DNA of 64,000 nt from Bursaphelenchus xylophilus. Its lineage: Eukaryota; Nematoda; Chromadorea; Rhabditida; Aphelenchoididae. Shown here in pieces: positions 1 through 15,400 of this stretch. Numbering within the stretch: the first letter of the stretch is position 1; each line of letters opens with the position of its first letter. The position numbers and the translations under genes were made by a program. The stretch is taken from assembly GCA_904066235.2 (NCBI GenBank), contig CAJFCV020000001.1, positions 4,526,001 to 4,590,000 on the forward strand. Direction: 5' to 3'. The notes beneath the pieces were generated by a model that saw only the letters and a list, made by a program, of their open reading frames with translations, searched no databases and was not told the origin of the DNA.

Positions 1-482
1 TTGGATATCTTATTACGAGACATGTCTTTTTGATCGGTTTTCGAATCAAAAAAAAAAGTTTTTATCATATTTTTTGGCGATTAAATTGATTTTCTTGGTT
101 ACTTGAGGAAGTAATGAGGAAAAATAATTATTAATAAATAAAAGTGAAGGCGTAATTTAAATTTTCGGGGGTTTTACAGCATATTTTTAAAAAAGGTTTT
201 TTCACATGAAGTTTGCATTATTTTTTTTTTGGTTTTCGAGAAGTTTATCATTCAAAATTATCAATCAAAAACAAAATTTATATAGTTTCGAATTTTTTTT
301 CAATATTTTTCTATTTTTCTTTTATTAAAAAAATTTTTTTTATTATTTTTGATCAATTAATTTACAAAAATAATTAACCAAAAAATTGAAAACTCGTATT
401 TTACACCACTCCTCTTACTCTGTCGAGACAAAAAAATGCCTCAGAAATCCATATCACACTAGTTAAATTAATGTAATTTCAG
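1..482. other. Intron sequence upstream of the first visible tensin exon
   Basis: This AT-rich stretch has many T and A runs and no coding signal on either strand. It ends in a TTTCAG acceptor at 477-482. The next exon begins with two bases of a split codon, so the gene continues to the left of the window. Confidence 0.6.
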
Positions 483-3400
483 ACGATCGATCGCAGTCTC
501 AATCGCTAAACTTGACTCCGCAGCCCTCTCAAGTCCCGGTTTCTCCACCAACCACCAAAAACATCTCTCCGATTCACATTGAAGCCCCTCAGGGCGGGTT
601 GAAACAACAGAACAGCCAGAATACGGACGGCGCCGACTCTGGAATCGGCTCTGATTCGCCCAAAAATTCAAAGGTAAATATTTATGTTCATCCATAAACA
701 TTATTGCTCTCGTGCTCTGAGACAACCTTTATTTCATTTATTTAATTTTAAAACCAAAAAATTTTAAAAATGATGACTAAAAATCATCGAGAAATTACTC
801 AGGATGACAAATCATATATTACTCAAAAAGGATGGCCAAGTTTTTACTAATTTCCAAAGTTTTGTGCTCCTTTGGTCTCGCTTTGCCCAATTGTTCAACT
901 AATTTTGATAGAAAGTTTTTTTTACTTCATGGTTTATTACATTTATTTGCCAATGGGCCAAGAACGCCATGTAAACCGATATCCTGGTTGCTAATATTTT
1001 CTAGGATGTTTTATTGAGCTAGATGATGCGTGTTGGGAGTTTTGATGCCTACAAAGTTTCATACAAGCTAAAACTTGCCTAACACTGGTATTTTTGGACA
1101 AAATTTTACACCTTGCTTTTACACCTTGTCTTCAGAACAAAACGGGATTTCAAAAAAAAACTTTTCGAAAATGCTTTCCAACGTATTAATTTTCCAGTTC
1201 GAGCCCCCAGCCCCAATGCCCGCACCTCCGGCCGTGCCGCCGAAACCCCGCGGCTACACACCGGCCGAATTCGAGGACGACGATGCCAATGAATCCACTT
1301 CGAGGCAAGAAGACGATGAGGACGATGACGATGAAAATGACGATCCCTATGGGAATGTAGATGGGACAATTGGAAGAGAAAGAAAAGTGCTGCCAGCTGC
1401 CCTGAGGACACAGTCTCCGGACAGTGAAAATCCGAGGGTCTCAAAGCACACAAGCCATGGTACGACGAGCAAAATTGACTCCGATTTGGTGGCCAAGGGA
1501 CGGTAAGACGAGTTTAAATTTTTTCAAAGTTTTATTTTCAAATTCCAATGTCCAAAAGTCTAAAACTTCATTTTTCATATCGAATATCATTGTCTCTCTG
1601 ACCTTTTCCCACGTAATCCCTTTCAATTCGTTTCAGCTACGACCCCAATTCCAAATGTTTTTCATATGTTCCGGCCAAGTCGTTGAAGGAGCATTACAGG
1701 GCGCCCAAGAAGCCCTCGTCTTCGGCACGTCGGGCGAGCATTGAGCCGGCCGTCATTGAGGTGCCGGATCGCGTGGAACCCGAGCAATTGAAGGATATTC
1801 CCCTGCATGGGGTTGAATTGCAACGACGCGCCGAAACGCCCAAATGGGAGGACGAAATTAACAAGGTGGGTGGGGATACGATAATATGATTGTTTGAGGA
1901 AGTGTCTGAGACACTGTGGAAGGGGTCTGGAAGTTTTGGAAGCTCGAATTTTTGAGCGAAATTTTGGCATTGTGTTTCAAGTGATGATTTTGTTGCTCGG
2001 GGCTAAGAAATTTTTACGTGGTAGTCTACTAGTCTGTTTTAAACCTAAAATTTAAATTTCAAATGAAGTAGAGTGGTCTAAAATGTTTGAATTTTGAAAT
2101 TGTCTTTATTCCTGCCTAAAATTTAAAGTTCAAAATTCCCGCCAAATTTGGCATTCTGTTTTAGCGGCGATGACTGTCTCTCGGAGATTTCAGAACAGGT
2201 TATTTCCTACGATAAAGGATACATTACTAGTTGTTAATTCGATTTAAGAGTATTTCAATCCATTTAGAGACATCAATTTATATTATCCATCGCACTTTTG
2301 TGATTTTTTTGGTCGAAAAGAATATACATCGTAATTGATGGGTAAACCGCGTTAATAAAATAAGCACAGAGCTTTTGAGACTTATTTCTGAATTTTTTCA
2401 AAAAACAAACATTACTTTAGACATGAAAAATCGGAATCCTCACGTCTCAAAATTTCCAATCCATTTCCTACCCAAATTTTCCGCCAAGCTTGGCCACACT
2501 TCTACTAGACCCCCGCTGAAGTCATGTCATTTCCGAGACAAAACCCTCGCAAAACTCCCAAATTTCTTGCACTTGAGTGACACCTGTTATCCATGTTATC
2601 CATGTCCCAAATCAAATCCAAGATTCTCATCAAAAAAGTCCTGAGGACAATTCTTTTCTCGGGCCATTGACAAGTTGAGAATCGGAGTTTTTGAAATTAT
2701 AATCCAGTTCTTGGCGTGTTTCTCGCTTGGCTCGGTTTTATTATTTCCCGCGGCCGAAACAAAGGCCGCGGCCGAAAATTTGGAAGAATTTTTCGTAAAT
2801 TTTGGGCGGGATTTTTTTGCAAAGGCAAAGGAGGTTGCGTGAGGCTTTTATTGGGGCGAAATTAGAATATGCAAATTTTTTGGGTTAGCTGATTATTGCG
2901 TAATGAGATGAGAAATGGAGCTTAAAATGGTGTAAATTGATGATATTTGGGGGTAATTCTGCGCTGAAAATAACTTTGGGATAGTTCAACACCTTACCGT
3001 AGCTAAAAATGTAAGAAAAATTCAAATTCCCGCCAACCTTGGCATTTCGTTGCAACGTCATTTTTGGGTCCCAAACAGATTTACAGACCTTTTTAAAGCT
3101 GTAAAAAGTAAAATTCACAAGAATAAAATGAATTTCTTTACTTTTACAACAAAAATTTTCCGACCATCAGATACCTTTCATCGTATAAAATGTCGTTTTC
3201 TTCCGGTTTTCCTGTTTTACCCCATAAAATTGATGGAAATACGTCTTAGACCCTTAGCAATAGCAAACGAACCTCTCAAACACTGTAAATTGCCGGAAAT
3301 TATTTGTTTATTCTTCCGTTTCCCTCAACTTTCCGAATTCTTTTCCAAAATAGGTCCGAAAAACTCCCGTGAAGAGCCAGTAATGACCAGCAGCGACGAA

Positions 3401-6400
3401 TGAGCTTCCAGAAATCTTTTCGAACTCTCAGATTTATTTTTACATTGTCGTTGACATCAGATTCCCAATTTTTTATATTGTCCATGAGATCAAGAATAAA
3501 TTTTAAAATTTTTCAGCTAGCCGGTGATCTGCCCACAGATTCGGACTTTCGCCGGAAGGCAGAAGAGGAGAGACGTCGGAATCAGCGTCAACAAAGTCTT
3601 CAAGCCGATCCTTTTGGGGATTTGTTGGAGAGGAATCTGAATTACGAACCGCCCCGACTTCACACCCCGCGGCCCCATTCCCCACCCCAACAAAAGGATC
3701 TGTTTGAGCAGAAGAAAAGGGGCAATGAGGGTAATCTGTAAGTTATGAGGAGTTATAACGCAAAAACGAGGGATATTTTATGTTTTTGGCTGTTTTTTGT
3801 CATCAAAAAAGTTTACAGTACAATTTAAGATGTCGTCAAGCATTTTTTACAGCCGTTACTACTCAAAACAATCTAATTTCGGCTATTCCCACCCATTTTT
3901 AGACCAACCCCGCCCCCGTGCACCCATAGTATAGTGGATTTTACCCGAATTCGGCCCAAGTTCGATCCCCTTTGAATAAAATCTTAAATTGCGGTTTTTA
4001 TGTTTCAAAATTATTTCTCATCTCTTGAACTGAAGCTTCATACATCATATAGAAGTCAACAAAGCAAAGATTTTATAAAAAATGCCCTTAGGGTGAGGTC
4101 TCCGAAAAGCCCATTGGATTTATTCATTTTCTATGGAAATTTATGCCAAAACGAACAAAAAAGTGGAAAATCCAGGCGGAAAATAATATTTCCTGAAGAG
4201 AAATTTAAATTTGAACAATAACGCCTGAGGGAAAGTTTGGGATTTTTGGGGAAATCTTGAAATTTTCAAAAAATTCTGGATTTTGATGAGAATTTTTTTA
4301 AATTATTGTAATTTTAGTGGTGGTATGGACGATTTGTGTGATCCAGAGTACTACATGACCTACTCGAGTAACACAACGCCCACCCCCGACCACGCGAGCC
4401 AACGACGAAGTCGATCGATGGCTCCGGCTTACGAACAAACTTATACTTACGAACGGAAACCACTCAGGACGATTTCACAAAGGTCGGTGGGATAATACGA
4501 TAACTTATTTTATGTGGTGTCTACTTTTAATTGAGAGATTCTCAAATTCTATAGAGCTTCAATGCGACATGTAAAGCGAATTTTGAAAAAAAACGATGAC
4601 ATTTGAAAAATTTTTGGTTTTGACTAATTTTTCCAGAAAGAAATCTTGATTTTAGATATCAATGATAAGCATCAAACTAAAGTCATTTATTGGACAACCA
4701 TCTTTGCCGATTTTTTGGTCGAAAAATCATGTTTTTCGCCAAAATTTTGGGAAGAACGAGCTTTTTTTCTATTTTCGAACATAAAATTTCAAATATTTCT
4801 GCAAAACGCGATTTAAAAAATTCGAAATTTCCCTCAAAGACGCTAAATCATATTTCTTTTAGGTCAATGCCTTTCCCTTCTACACTAATACCATATTTAC
4901 CCTCCGAAAATTCAAATTTCCTCCATTTCAGAGACTTTGAAAACCTGAACGACATGATATACTCCTCTTCAAAACTCCCTCCCCGCCCGCAGCAACGCTC
5001 CTACACCCCGAAACCAACCGCCACATACCAATCCGACAATCCGCATTGGCCCGAGCAACGAGATATTTACCGGCAACGGAATAGTCGGTCAGTGAATGCG
5101 TTGCCGACCCGAAAACTCTCGTTCCAAGAGCCGGAGAAGGAGACGGAGGCGGATGAATGGCTCAGGGAGAAGCTGAGTGCGTTGAAGAATAAGAGACTCC
5201 ATGATCCGGACGGGCATCAGCGGAGACAGGCCGAGAAATTGCTGTTGGAGGTGAGAAAAGGGAGAAGTTAGGGAAATTTATGATTTTGATGACTTTTTGT
5301 TAATTTTTATGTTGATTCTGGAGCTTGAATGCTTCAAACTGCCTTTCTAACTCTAGTAGAAAGTTGTAATATATTATACATCATGACTCTCAGCCATATT
5401 AAAAAGATCGATTTATAGGCCGATTACACCTTATTTTAGGCTAAAAATGTCAATAAATATGTCGTAAAGCATTTTTTAGTCTAGATCTTGAGCTAAACTG
5501 ACTTTTCTAAATAGTAAATAGCCTGATTGTTTAATTTCAGTAGTAATCTCAATGTGGAAGAAATGAAAAACACAAAAATTTTGAGTTTTTTTTCCAAAAA
5601 AATCATCACTTTTTTACGAAAAAATTAGGTAACTCAAAAAAATTTTTTGCGTTATGTAAATACCATAATACAGCTTCACCCACTCACGAAAATCCGTATA
5701 AAACTCAAATTGTAAGCTTTATGTGCCAATATTTTCGATTATAATACTTTTGCTGATAAAAACCATGGAGGCCAAGTCCAAAAAGTAGTCTCCATCGTCC
5801 GTTTCCTCTTCAGAAAGCTGGAAGTAGCTTGTTACTCTGGAAAATTTTGAAGGTATTTACCTCACTGTGATCTTCAATTTCCTCTAATCCAACATCATCA
5901 AAATGAACGTAACTGGGCCCATTTGGAGTGGTTTCTTGGTCCTCAGTGCAGACCAAAATTATGTAAATTACTAGGGCAGTCATCACTGTCATTAGAAGAG
6001 GGATCATCAAGCTGAAAAATGCTGTTTTTTTTGAGGGAGATTAGATATTTAGAAAAAAATAGGCTTTTTGAGAGAAAATTGGGGAAAGTGATGGTAAAAC
6101 ATACAAAAAGCCGATAATTTTGAGAAGTTCTCCATTATCAAGCCCTGAAATAATTTCTAGGCTCATTCGACCGGTCGTTGACAAAATAAAAAATGAAAAA
6201 AATTAAATTTTTGAAAAATGAAAATTTTCAAAAATCCTAATTTTGTAGATGTCCAAGCAATTTTTACAACTTTTTTTACTCAAGAAATTTAATTTTCAGC
6301 AACTAAAAAACACCTCCGTTCCCCGCGACACCCGACCCACCCGTTCCCAGCCTCAGAGTCAGCCTCATTTCCCAGCCGCCGACCTCGAACTCCCTCAGCA

Positions 6401-9400
6401 GCAGGATCTCCAGCAACGCGCGCCCATCCTCCGCAACGCTCCGCACGAGCGCTCGGAGCAGTTGGGAGCCGAACGCCAATCGCGCCGCGACTCCTACGGC
6501 TACAGAGCCGAGCCCCGGGCCGCTCCACAGCCAGTCCACTCGATCCTGAAACAACCGCAAGCCACTCCTCCGACCCGGGATGAGCTCCGAATTGCGAACC
6601 GGCAGGCCATGGAGAAGACGACCCGTTCCAAGACCCCCTCCTATCAGTATGATCAGGACCGGGCGTCGTTGGTGAGGCAGAGATCCGCCACTCCTACCAT
6701 TCTGTTCCCTTCGGGGCAGGGAAGTAGCTATGGTAGTATTCGGCCGGAAAGTCGGCAGAGAGCGACGCCAAGCAGGCAGGTGCAGGATCCCATGGAAGAG
6801 TTTGGGTGAGTTGTTGGGTTAGTGGATTTAAGATGGATTCAATGTTTTGATAGAATTTTTTAGCCAATGAGGAAGTTGTTTCAAAATTTTTAGTTCCAAA
6901 AAATCTCGATTTTTCGATTTTTTTGAATATCTCAGAGAGCTTTTTACGTATCACCTTGAAAGTTTTAATACTTACGTTATCTAGAACCCTTGAAGATTGC
7001 GTTGACTTACTTTGAGGATTATATGGGGTTATAAACTTGAGATACTTTCATTTAAATTTCATCTAGTACAATATAATTTACTTTTGGTTTTCAGCCCAAT
7101 TTTGGTTTATTGATTGATCGCAAAATATTGTTATCACTCTTATTACACCTCTATAATCAAATCTGGGCATTACAAATTCCCGTTTTCAGCTATTCTCAAC
7201 ACGATTTCTCCTACCGTCAGCCCACTCCCTCCTCCGAATCGCATTATGCTCCTCGCTCTGAATACGCCTCCCGTGATCACTACTCTCGAGGCTCAAATTA
7301 TGGCCCAATAGCGCCCTATCAACGGGATCACAACGCAACTCCGCAGCACAGCGAGGCGTCCGACTATCGACGTCCGCGCGGCGCCACGCCCACTTCGCAG
7401 ATCGTCCGCCAAAAGCCGCCCACTCCGCCGCCACAACGGCCCCGTTCCCGCAGCCCCAATGAGAATGCAATCTCGCCAATCTTCGGGAAGAAGCCTCAGG
7501 TCGTTTTGGATTCGGAGAGAAAGTATCAGGAGCGCCTGGAAAGAGAGGCGAATCGGGCGCGAGCTGCCGAAGGAGACTATCAGAAACCAAAGAAGGCGAA
7601 AGCAGTACCGGGAAGGCCATTCGACAATGAACTGAAACAACGGTTCAAGCAGACGGCATCCGATGAGGATGAGCCGAGCGGTGCGGACTTTGGATACTTG
7701 AACAACATGGTGAATGTAAGTGGAAAAACAATAAAATTTTGATGGAAAGTAGTGTTGAAATGCGTTAGATGAGGGAATAAAGGGTATTTATGACCTGGTT
7801 CCAGTAATTTAGCTCATCATTTCCTCGATTTTTGTCGATTTCTCGCTTTAGATAAGGTCCCACCACGAAATTGGCATTGTGCCCGTTTGCCATATTTGTG
7901 CTCAGGAAGGCTGTGAAATGCCCCAGAAAGCTGTTACACCATAGTTTAGCACCTCAATTACTTCTCATGACTAAATTATGACCTAAATTTCAATAAGACT
8001 TCACCTATGTAAAATAAGGTCCCAGCTCAAAATCAACTTTTCAATTTCAGGAAAACCGCGCCAAATCCAATCAGACTCCCCAATACGCCACAAAGTCGAT
8101 TCTGAAGCGATCTGGAAGCGGTTCCGAGAGTAATTACGCCTATAATAATTACGGTAGTGTAGGGTCGGGTAACTACAACAACTACTACGGCACCAGCTCC
8201 GCCGACTCGATGGGTTCCAGCGCTCATTCCGGCTTCTCGGCGCCCGAAATCTACGCCGCTCCCTACCGATACGGCGATGAGACGCCGGTTGCGGTAGGTG
8301 AAACGGAATGCCAAGAAATCAAGTTTTCGTTGCAGGAGCCGGATTACGGTAGCACATTGGGCCGATCGGACACGCCGTCGTTCCCCACACAGTCTGGCAA
8401 CCAGACGCCTCTACCATATCATCCACTGCTGTATCAGGGCGCCTCCAATCAACAGTATCAGGCGAATGGAAACGGACGGTGAGCTAAGGTTACGGTAGCC
8501 CCGAAAGGGTCGGATGGTATCACTGGTAGCACTAGAACCCCCAACACAATGCACTCACCTCAATTCGCGGTTTTTCGCGGGGCGGTTTGGACCCGCTTCT
8601 CCACCCTATTGCTTGCCTATCGTTTCGTATTGTGGTCGTTTCTCGGCGTCGGATGGTCGTATCTTCGTACCATGTTCACCTCACACCACCACAACACCAA
8701 TTATCCCCCCGATTTTGGTTCTTTTCCTCGCACTGTGTACATACCGCATTCCTCTCCTCTTACTGTAGCGCTCTCCCCGCTTACTGTAACTTCTCAGATT
8801 CTGCACTGTGCACTCAAAAAAGTCTTATTTTCGATTTTTTTCGATTTTCACATATTTTTTCGGAAATTTTTTTGGGATATGATTACCCTCTAAGGAACGG
8901 CAGTAGTCCGACTGTTTTTTTATTAATTTTGCAGCCGATTTTTAGTGAGAAATCTAAGATTTTTTGGCATCTTTTCGGATTTTTTGCTGAATTTTGGCGA
9001 TTTTTTTTGATTTTCAAATATTTTTTGATTGCAAGTTCAAAATTACAACTTTTTATGAATGATTATTGTCAACCACGCTCTCTAATCAAAGTATTACTAT
9101 CGAAATTTTATAATTTTTTACAATTTTTTAAACTGAATTTAAGTTTTTTTCAAATTTAAATTTTTTTCTTCAAAAATGAAACAAGAAATTTTCAATCGTC
9201 TTGGCCACTAATCTCTGGTCCCCTAAAGTTATTACTCTCTGCTCTTTCATTCAGTTTTCTCTATTTTTTTGTATAACGGTGATATTGGCCTTCGAAAACT
9301 TCTATTATTTCAAGTGTCACAATAAACTTGTTGGAATATTTTTGGAAGCAAACAGTGGAGTGATGTGAGCTTGGAGTGATTTTTTTTTGTGCTTTCACTT

Positions 9401-12400
9401 TTTCTTTTTTCTGCTTTTTCTTCAAATTTTTTTTATTTTCTAACTTTTTTGACTGAAGATCTTTTGGTATTATAACTTCAAATTTTAATGAAACATAGCA
9501 AAAAGTGGACCAGAATTTTCTAAGGCATCTTTGTTTGCGATTGTAAGATAGCGATTTGCAGAGGCCATCAAAAAAGTTTTCAGCTCAAAAATTTTGCGAA
9601 AATTCGGGTTTTTACGAATTTTGAAATGAAATTTATGGTATGTTCGAAGCGTAGAGAAATCAAATCTAGAAGAGAGAAGTGGTAAAATACGATCCTCGTT
9701 CTTTGTGTGTTCCTGGTTCAGAGTTATGCCGTAGTTTTACTCTCTTTTATAACCTAAAAATAAGAAATATCAAAATTCAGCAAGTTTTCGATCTAAAAAT
9801 CTCGATCGTTTCTGCAAACTTGAATTAGAAATTTTTCCTATCTCTGAGAACACTCTGCTCTAAATTTGTCCCAACGTTCCTCAAATCCCCACCATCATTT
9901 CATCCAAAAATCATCAAATTTTCCATAAATCCCAAATCCAGTCAAGCCGCAAAAACTTCTCCCCCACTCTTTCCGTTCCACTTTTCATCCATAACTTTAC
10001 ATTTTACGGCCCTTTACAGCCACTCTCAGTATATATTGTATGCCCGTTTTGTTCCACGACCCCGCTCTTCACGCGGATTTTTTGATAAATTCCCTGGGGG
10101 TTATAATTCTTCGTTTGTCGAGGATATCCCCGAAAAGGGGCGGCCAGAAGCAAAAAACATAAAAAACGGCCAATTCGGCGTGCTTTCCGATGGAATCTTT
10201 GTTGTAGAGTTATTGTTTACGGAGTGATTTTTTGAGAGGTTCTGGAGTTTTGGACGTTTTCTTTAGATTGTCGCTGAATTTTGGGTTTTTTGGAGAGTTT
10301 TTCGATGAAAAAATTGTCGAATTTTACTGTGACTTTTGCTGATTTTTTCACACATAAGCCAGATTTTTATAGCTTGCGCTTTGCAGAAACTATAAAAGAA
10401 TTTCAAGATTTTTTGTTTTTTCTTCTAAAACCCTTCCAAAGCGTATTCAAATATCCTTATTTAAATACCCCCAGATTTTGCGCGCATTCCATTTCATAAA
10501 CTAATTTGGGTGCGCCTCCAATGAATTCCGCATTTATGTCGTAAAGGGGCGGCTATTCGAAAGGGAAAAGGTCAGCCGAAAAAGTTTCGCCCAATTATTG
10601 TACGAAACAGTCATGTAAGAGGGTCCAGGGAGGAGTCCAATTTTGGATGAATAAGTCGATTCTGAATCCTTGGGATCGTAGGGGAATCGTAGGATTCTGG
10701 GGAGGTCAGAAGGCAAAATTCATGGGTGTTGGTCATCTGAATTTTGTCGGGAAAAAGAGAAAAAGGGTTTGGGGGCAGAATGGTATAAATTTGGGGGCAG
10801 CTCCACAATTATCCGAGAAAAAGCTATTTTGATGAGGATTTTTGCTCATTATTTTAAAATTTCCAAATTTAAGGTGATTTTTTAAGTGATTTTATAAACA
10901 AAAAATTGAAAAAAAATTTGATTTTTGGCCATTTTCGACTTAAAAAAATCTTGATGTTTTCTGCAAAGCGCTGTCCAAAAATTTTGCAATTGTCTTCCAA
11001 AATTCTAATCATAATTTGTGCCAATTTTCAAGAATAACCAACCTTCCAAAATTGGCCTACTTCCAATTCCAAAATTTTGATGACTTTTTGGAAAAATTAA
11101 TTTTTTGGTCCCCTCTTGCCATACTTCCTCCCAAATCACCATCCTATCTCCCTCTCACCCCACCCTCTCCCCAAAAATGACCAAACTTTCCCTCCTATCT
11201 CGCCGCTTGATCTTCCACAGCCATATTTGTCCTTGAATTTACCGCAATTCCAACTCCACTTACTCGATTTGCGTATAATTAAGCGCCCCAAATAACATAT
11301 GCTCTTTTATGTTCCCAAAAAAGCGTTTGTCCAAATTTCGCTTCGTTTCGGAACATCTGTGTCCTCGCGCACGTCCAAATCTTTCAAATTTTGGCCACTA
11401 ATCGTTCCGCAGAGAGTCACGCTGGGAAGTGTTTCCTCTGCTAATTTATCGGGTGGGAAATGCGGTTTGGTTGGCGGATTTTTATTTTTGGAGTACAGTA
11501 GGGAAAATTGTGGGGAAATTTGGGATCTTTTAGGCTAATCAAAAAATGATTTTGAAAGGAAATTTTACCAGGCTTTGAGGAAATTTGGCCAAAATTTGGA
11601 TAAGGATTTTTAGTATGTAAAAAATTTTTGCTTGTGATTTCCGGAAGTCATCGTGTTTCGGTAATCTTTACCTCGATTTTGGTCGATTTCTCACCTTAAA
11701 CAAGGTCCCACCACGAAATTGGCATTGTTCCCGCCTGTCCTATTTTTGCCTAGGAGAGCTTTTAAATATTCCAGAAAGCTGGTATTCTCTAGTTTAACAC
11801 TTGAATTCATCCTTGATTTCCAGTAACAAGAGGATGTGGCAAATGCGATACTCAGGTTGTCTTTAAATTTTGCGCCTACGTTAGATCTGGGCCAAATATC
11901 AGTTCGTAAAAACTTCAGGTCTAGCTCCGCAGAGGCCTCCGAGACATTCAGGTCGAGAAAAAATTTTTTTCATGGATGAACTTTCAAATAGAACCAATTT
12001 TAAAATTTCTATTCAATTTTGTTCAAAAAATCTCGGTTGTTTCCCCAAAGGGCAGCTAGAAATGCCACATATGCACGGCAAAGAATAGAAAAAAGTGTTT
12101 TCTATCAAAATTTGAAAAGATCTTTGATATTATCCTTGATGGTCTTGCTTTCTCTTTCCCAAATTCCTCCAAAACTTTTCTTTATCTTCGTAAAGTTTCA
12201 CTCTGCTCTTACGCAACGTTCCGCTTCCAATTACATCGCTCATTAGCCGCTGACTCAACAATAGCCAACAAAAATCCCTTTCCTTTTCCCATCCATCATA
12301 TTCATGACATTATTCATGTCCCAGATCCCCTTGAATCCCAGTCTCTCAACGCCTCGCAAGCGGCTTTAAAACACTTTGTCTTCGGGGCTGATCTCACTGT

Positions 12401-15400
12401 TTGGGTAATAAAGTTTAAAACAGTCGCGTTCGCTTTCTCTTTCGCTTCGAATTAACTCTTGTTCTGGTCAGCTGGCCCCCAAAAAGTGTGCGGTTCGTAA
12501 TTTTTGGCGGGTGTGGGCGGTCAGGCGGTGGTCAGCCGAGGTGAGGATGAGAGGCGAGTTGGACAGTTGAGTATTTAGGGCTTGACGAGTTTACTTTTTT
12601 GGAGATTTGGGGATTTTTTGATTTTTCCTCACTCATGTCATGGATAATACAAAATTCTCGTCGAAAATGGGTCTCTGCACGACCAAAACTTGACGTTTTT
12701 ATTATTCCGAAACTCCTTTTTGGTACGCGTATTTTACGTCTACCTCAAGCGTTATTTCAAAGAAAAAATTCATTAGTTCAAAATTTGCTTAATTATATAA
12801 AAATCTGAATTTCTCCAAGAGACCCTATCCGATTTTCTTCAAATTCAGCTTGTTTGCTCTATCTTTTCTACAGATCAGCTTCTGAAAATTTCAGCTTGTA
12901 ACTGGAATACGCTGCCAAGATATTCAACTATCTTTTCAGACGAAAGACTTTGAAAAATGAGGAGAAACGGTCAGAGAAAAGTGCTCTTGGCTGAACCTTT
13001 TGTGAATTTTCAAAATTAAGATAGAGAAAATCGAGTTTTTATAATAGCATTTTTTGACATAATATTGATGATTGCCGCAAATCGCAAACTAAAAAATTCC
13101 GCATGTATATGTCTCAGAAGCCATTAACCTAAATTTATGCCAAGTTTCATCAACTTGTCAACTGATTTTTGTCCTAAACTTGCAAAGAAGCTAAATTTTT
13201 TTAGTCACCAAAAATACATCATGATGATTTTCACAATTTTTACCTACAATTTCACTCGTAATTATCTCTGAAAATCCCGTGAAGATCCCCTCAAGAAATT
13301 TATGAGTTAATGGGACCTCTCTCCGCCGAAAAACGGATTGAAATTCGAACCGGCGCTCTCCTCGAGACGCGTTAATCTCATTTTATTTGCTCCGATTTTC
13401 CGCACCTCAAGACATAAGAGACAATGTAACGGGTGATGAATAGATCGGTTTTTGATGGCCTTATCGAATCTATAAATCATTCCACTTTTGATTCTTTATT
13501 TTTTCGTAGAGCTGGGGCCTAGTATAATATAAATTTTTTTGTTCAGTATAGTCTAAAACTTTCTAAAAAATTGATCTAGTGGGGTGTGTTGCTTTTGAAG
13601 ATCTTAGATGTTAGTGAAACGTGGGAAAATTTTTTTGGTACACGTCTACTATGACCAGTGACCAAGAAATGACCGTTTCTCTCCTCATTTTCCACAGTCT
13701 CTCGTCTGAAAAACCGTTGAATATCTTGGCGTTAGCACTCTACAATTTCATTTACCCTTGTAGTCTAGTATCTAATGCAATATAAAAATCCCTACCAAAA
13801 TTAAAACAAGTCTCTGTAGGCCAAATTTCGATCAAATCGGTCTTTAATTTTCGGCCTTTTGTATATTATTTATGTGGATTTTTATAGGTCTTTATATGGA
13901 ATAGAAATGATTCATTTCGATGATCCAAAGAACAAACAGTCCCTTAGGGGGTCCGGAGCGGTTTTTTGTGCGCACTTTGTAATTGTATAGTACGAGTCAT
14001 AGCTAATGGCTTATAAACAATACAGGGGATATATTACGCTTTATTCGCTTGGGTATTCCGGCTAGAATTTTGTAAGAAAAGTATAAAAAATAGTTTTTTT
14101 TTTCCAAAAATTATTTGAACTGGACTTAGATGCGATCTTCTCAAAGTGCAAACTTGCATCTTGTACCATGTATTTTGAGCTTCTTTGCTTACTTTACAAA
14201 AATCTCCGGAATAGTCTCTTATCACTGCATTTTTCCGGCTCTTCTCCCTTTCTTCTTCTATTCGGAAATTATTTTTGCAGCGATGGGGTCCATCTTTTAT
14301 AAAAATCTCTTATTAAAAACCAGAAAATTATATTATAATATTTTAGTCACTGTCTCATAAGAAATTTCTCTAAATTTCTGATAAAAATCGGTGATTTAAA
14401 TAGAAATTCCTGAATTTTGCGTGAATTGGGCTTTCCCTTTTTTTTGAGAATTTTATAGTATTTGGAGCACTACTTTTTACTTTATCCACTTTCAAAAAAC
14501 ATAGAAAACGAAACCGGAAATGCCTCACGGAAACGTTTCGTTTTCCATTTTCCCTTTTCGAATGTTCTTCAATTAAAAAAAACAATTGGATTCAAATCTA
14601 ATTTGTTCTTTGCAGTTCCTTTGAAAATCGCTTTGGGCTTTTGGAGAACGGAATTTTCGGAATTTCTGCCCTAAAAATTCTGAAATTTTTAAAATTTTTT
14701 TGGAAGAGGATAAAGGATATAAGATGGGAAATTTAATCAAAGTTGAATTAGAGTCTATTTTTATACCGTAGTTTTTATATTTCTGTATTTTTTTAAGCCG
14801 AAAAATTTTCAAATTTAAAGTTTTATTGGGAAAAGTGGATAAAATAAGGCTTATTTTATCTTTTTTTCCTTTTTAAAACTTTTTGAAAAAGAAATTTTTC
14901 AAAAAATTCCATAATTTTCCGCCAAGATTATTTTGATCTCTACTATAATATAATGCGCAAATTACCCGTCTGCCTATCGGTTCCGGGTGTTGATGAGGCA
15001 GCAAGTGGGTTCGGCCGGCGTATTTATTTATTTGGTTTGCATTGGAAATGATTTGCGGGGCAAGGGCCGACCCGAAACTTTTGCCTCCTTTTTTGGGATG
15101 AGAGAGCGGTTTTTTGGTGGATTTTGAGGGATAAATTTGGAGTTGGGGATTTGGTTGTTCTGAAGAAAATTAGCCACCGATTTTTGGAAGATTTTTTGAT
15201 GACTTTTGGTCACTATAATTTCAAAAAACATTGGGAAATGTCTCTGCATTATTCATGGACTTCAAGCTTTTTGTTGAAATAGTTTTAGCGTCTTTCTATT
15301 TCCATCATTATTTGTCTATATAAGGGCTTTTTAGATTCATTCCGGGCTATTTTTTATGTTACACTTGGCACTTCCGGAATTTTTCCTCAAAATCTTTGGA

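Noticed and set aside
8514..9159. Three overlapping plus-strand ORFs after the 8051-8478 exon
   Set aside because: Rich in Phe, Ser and Leu from T- and C-rich DNA, without splice logic. Read as intron.
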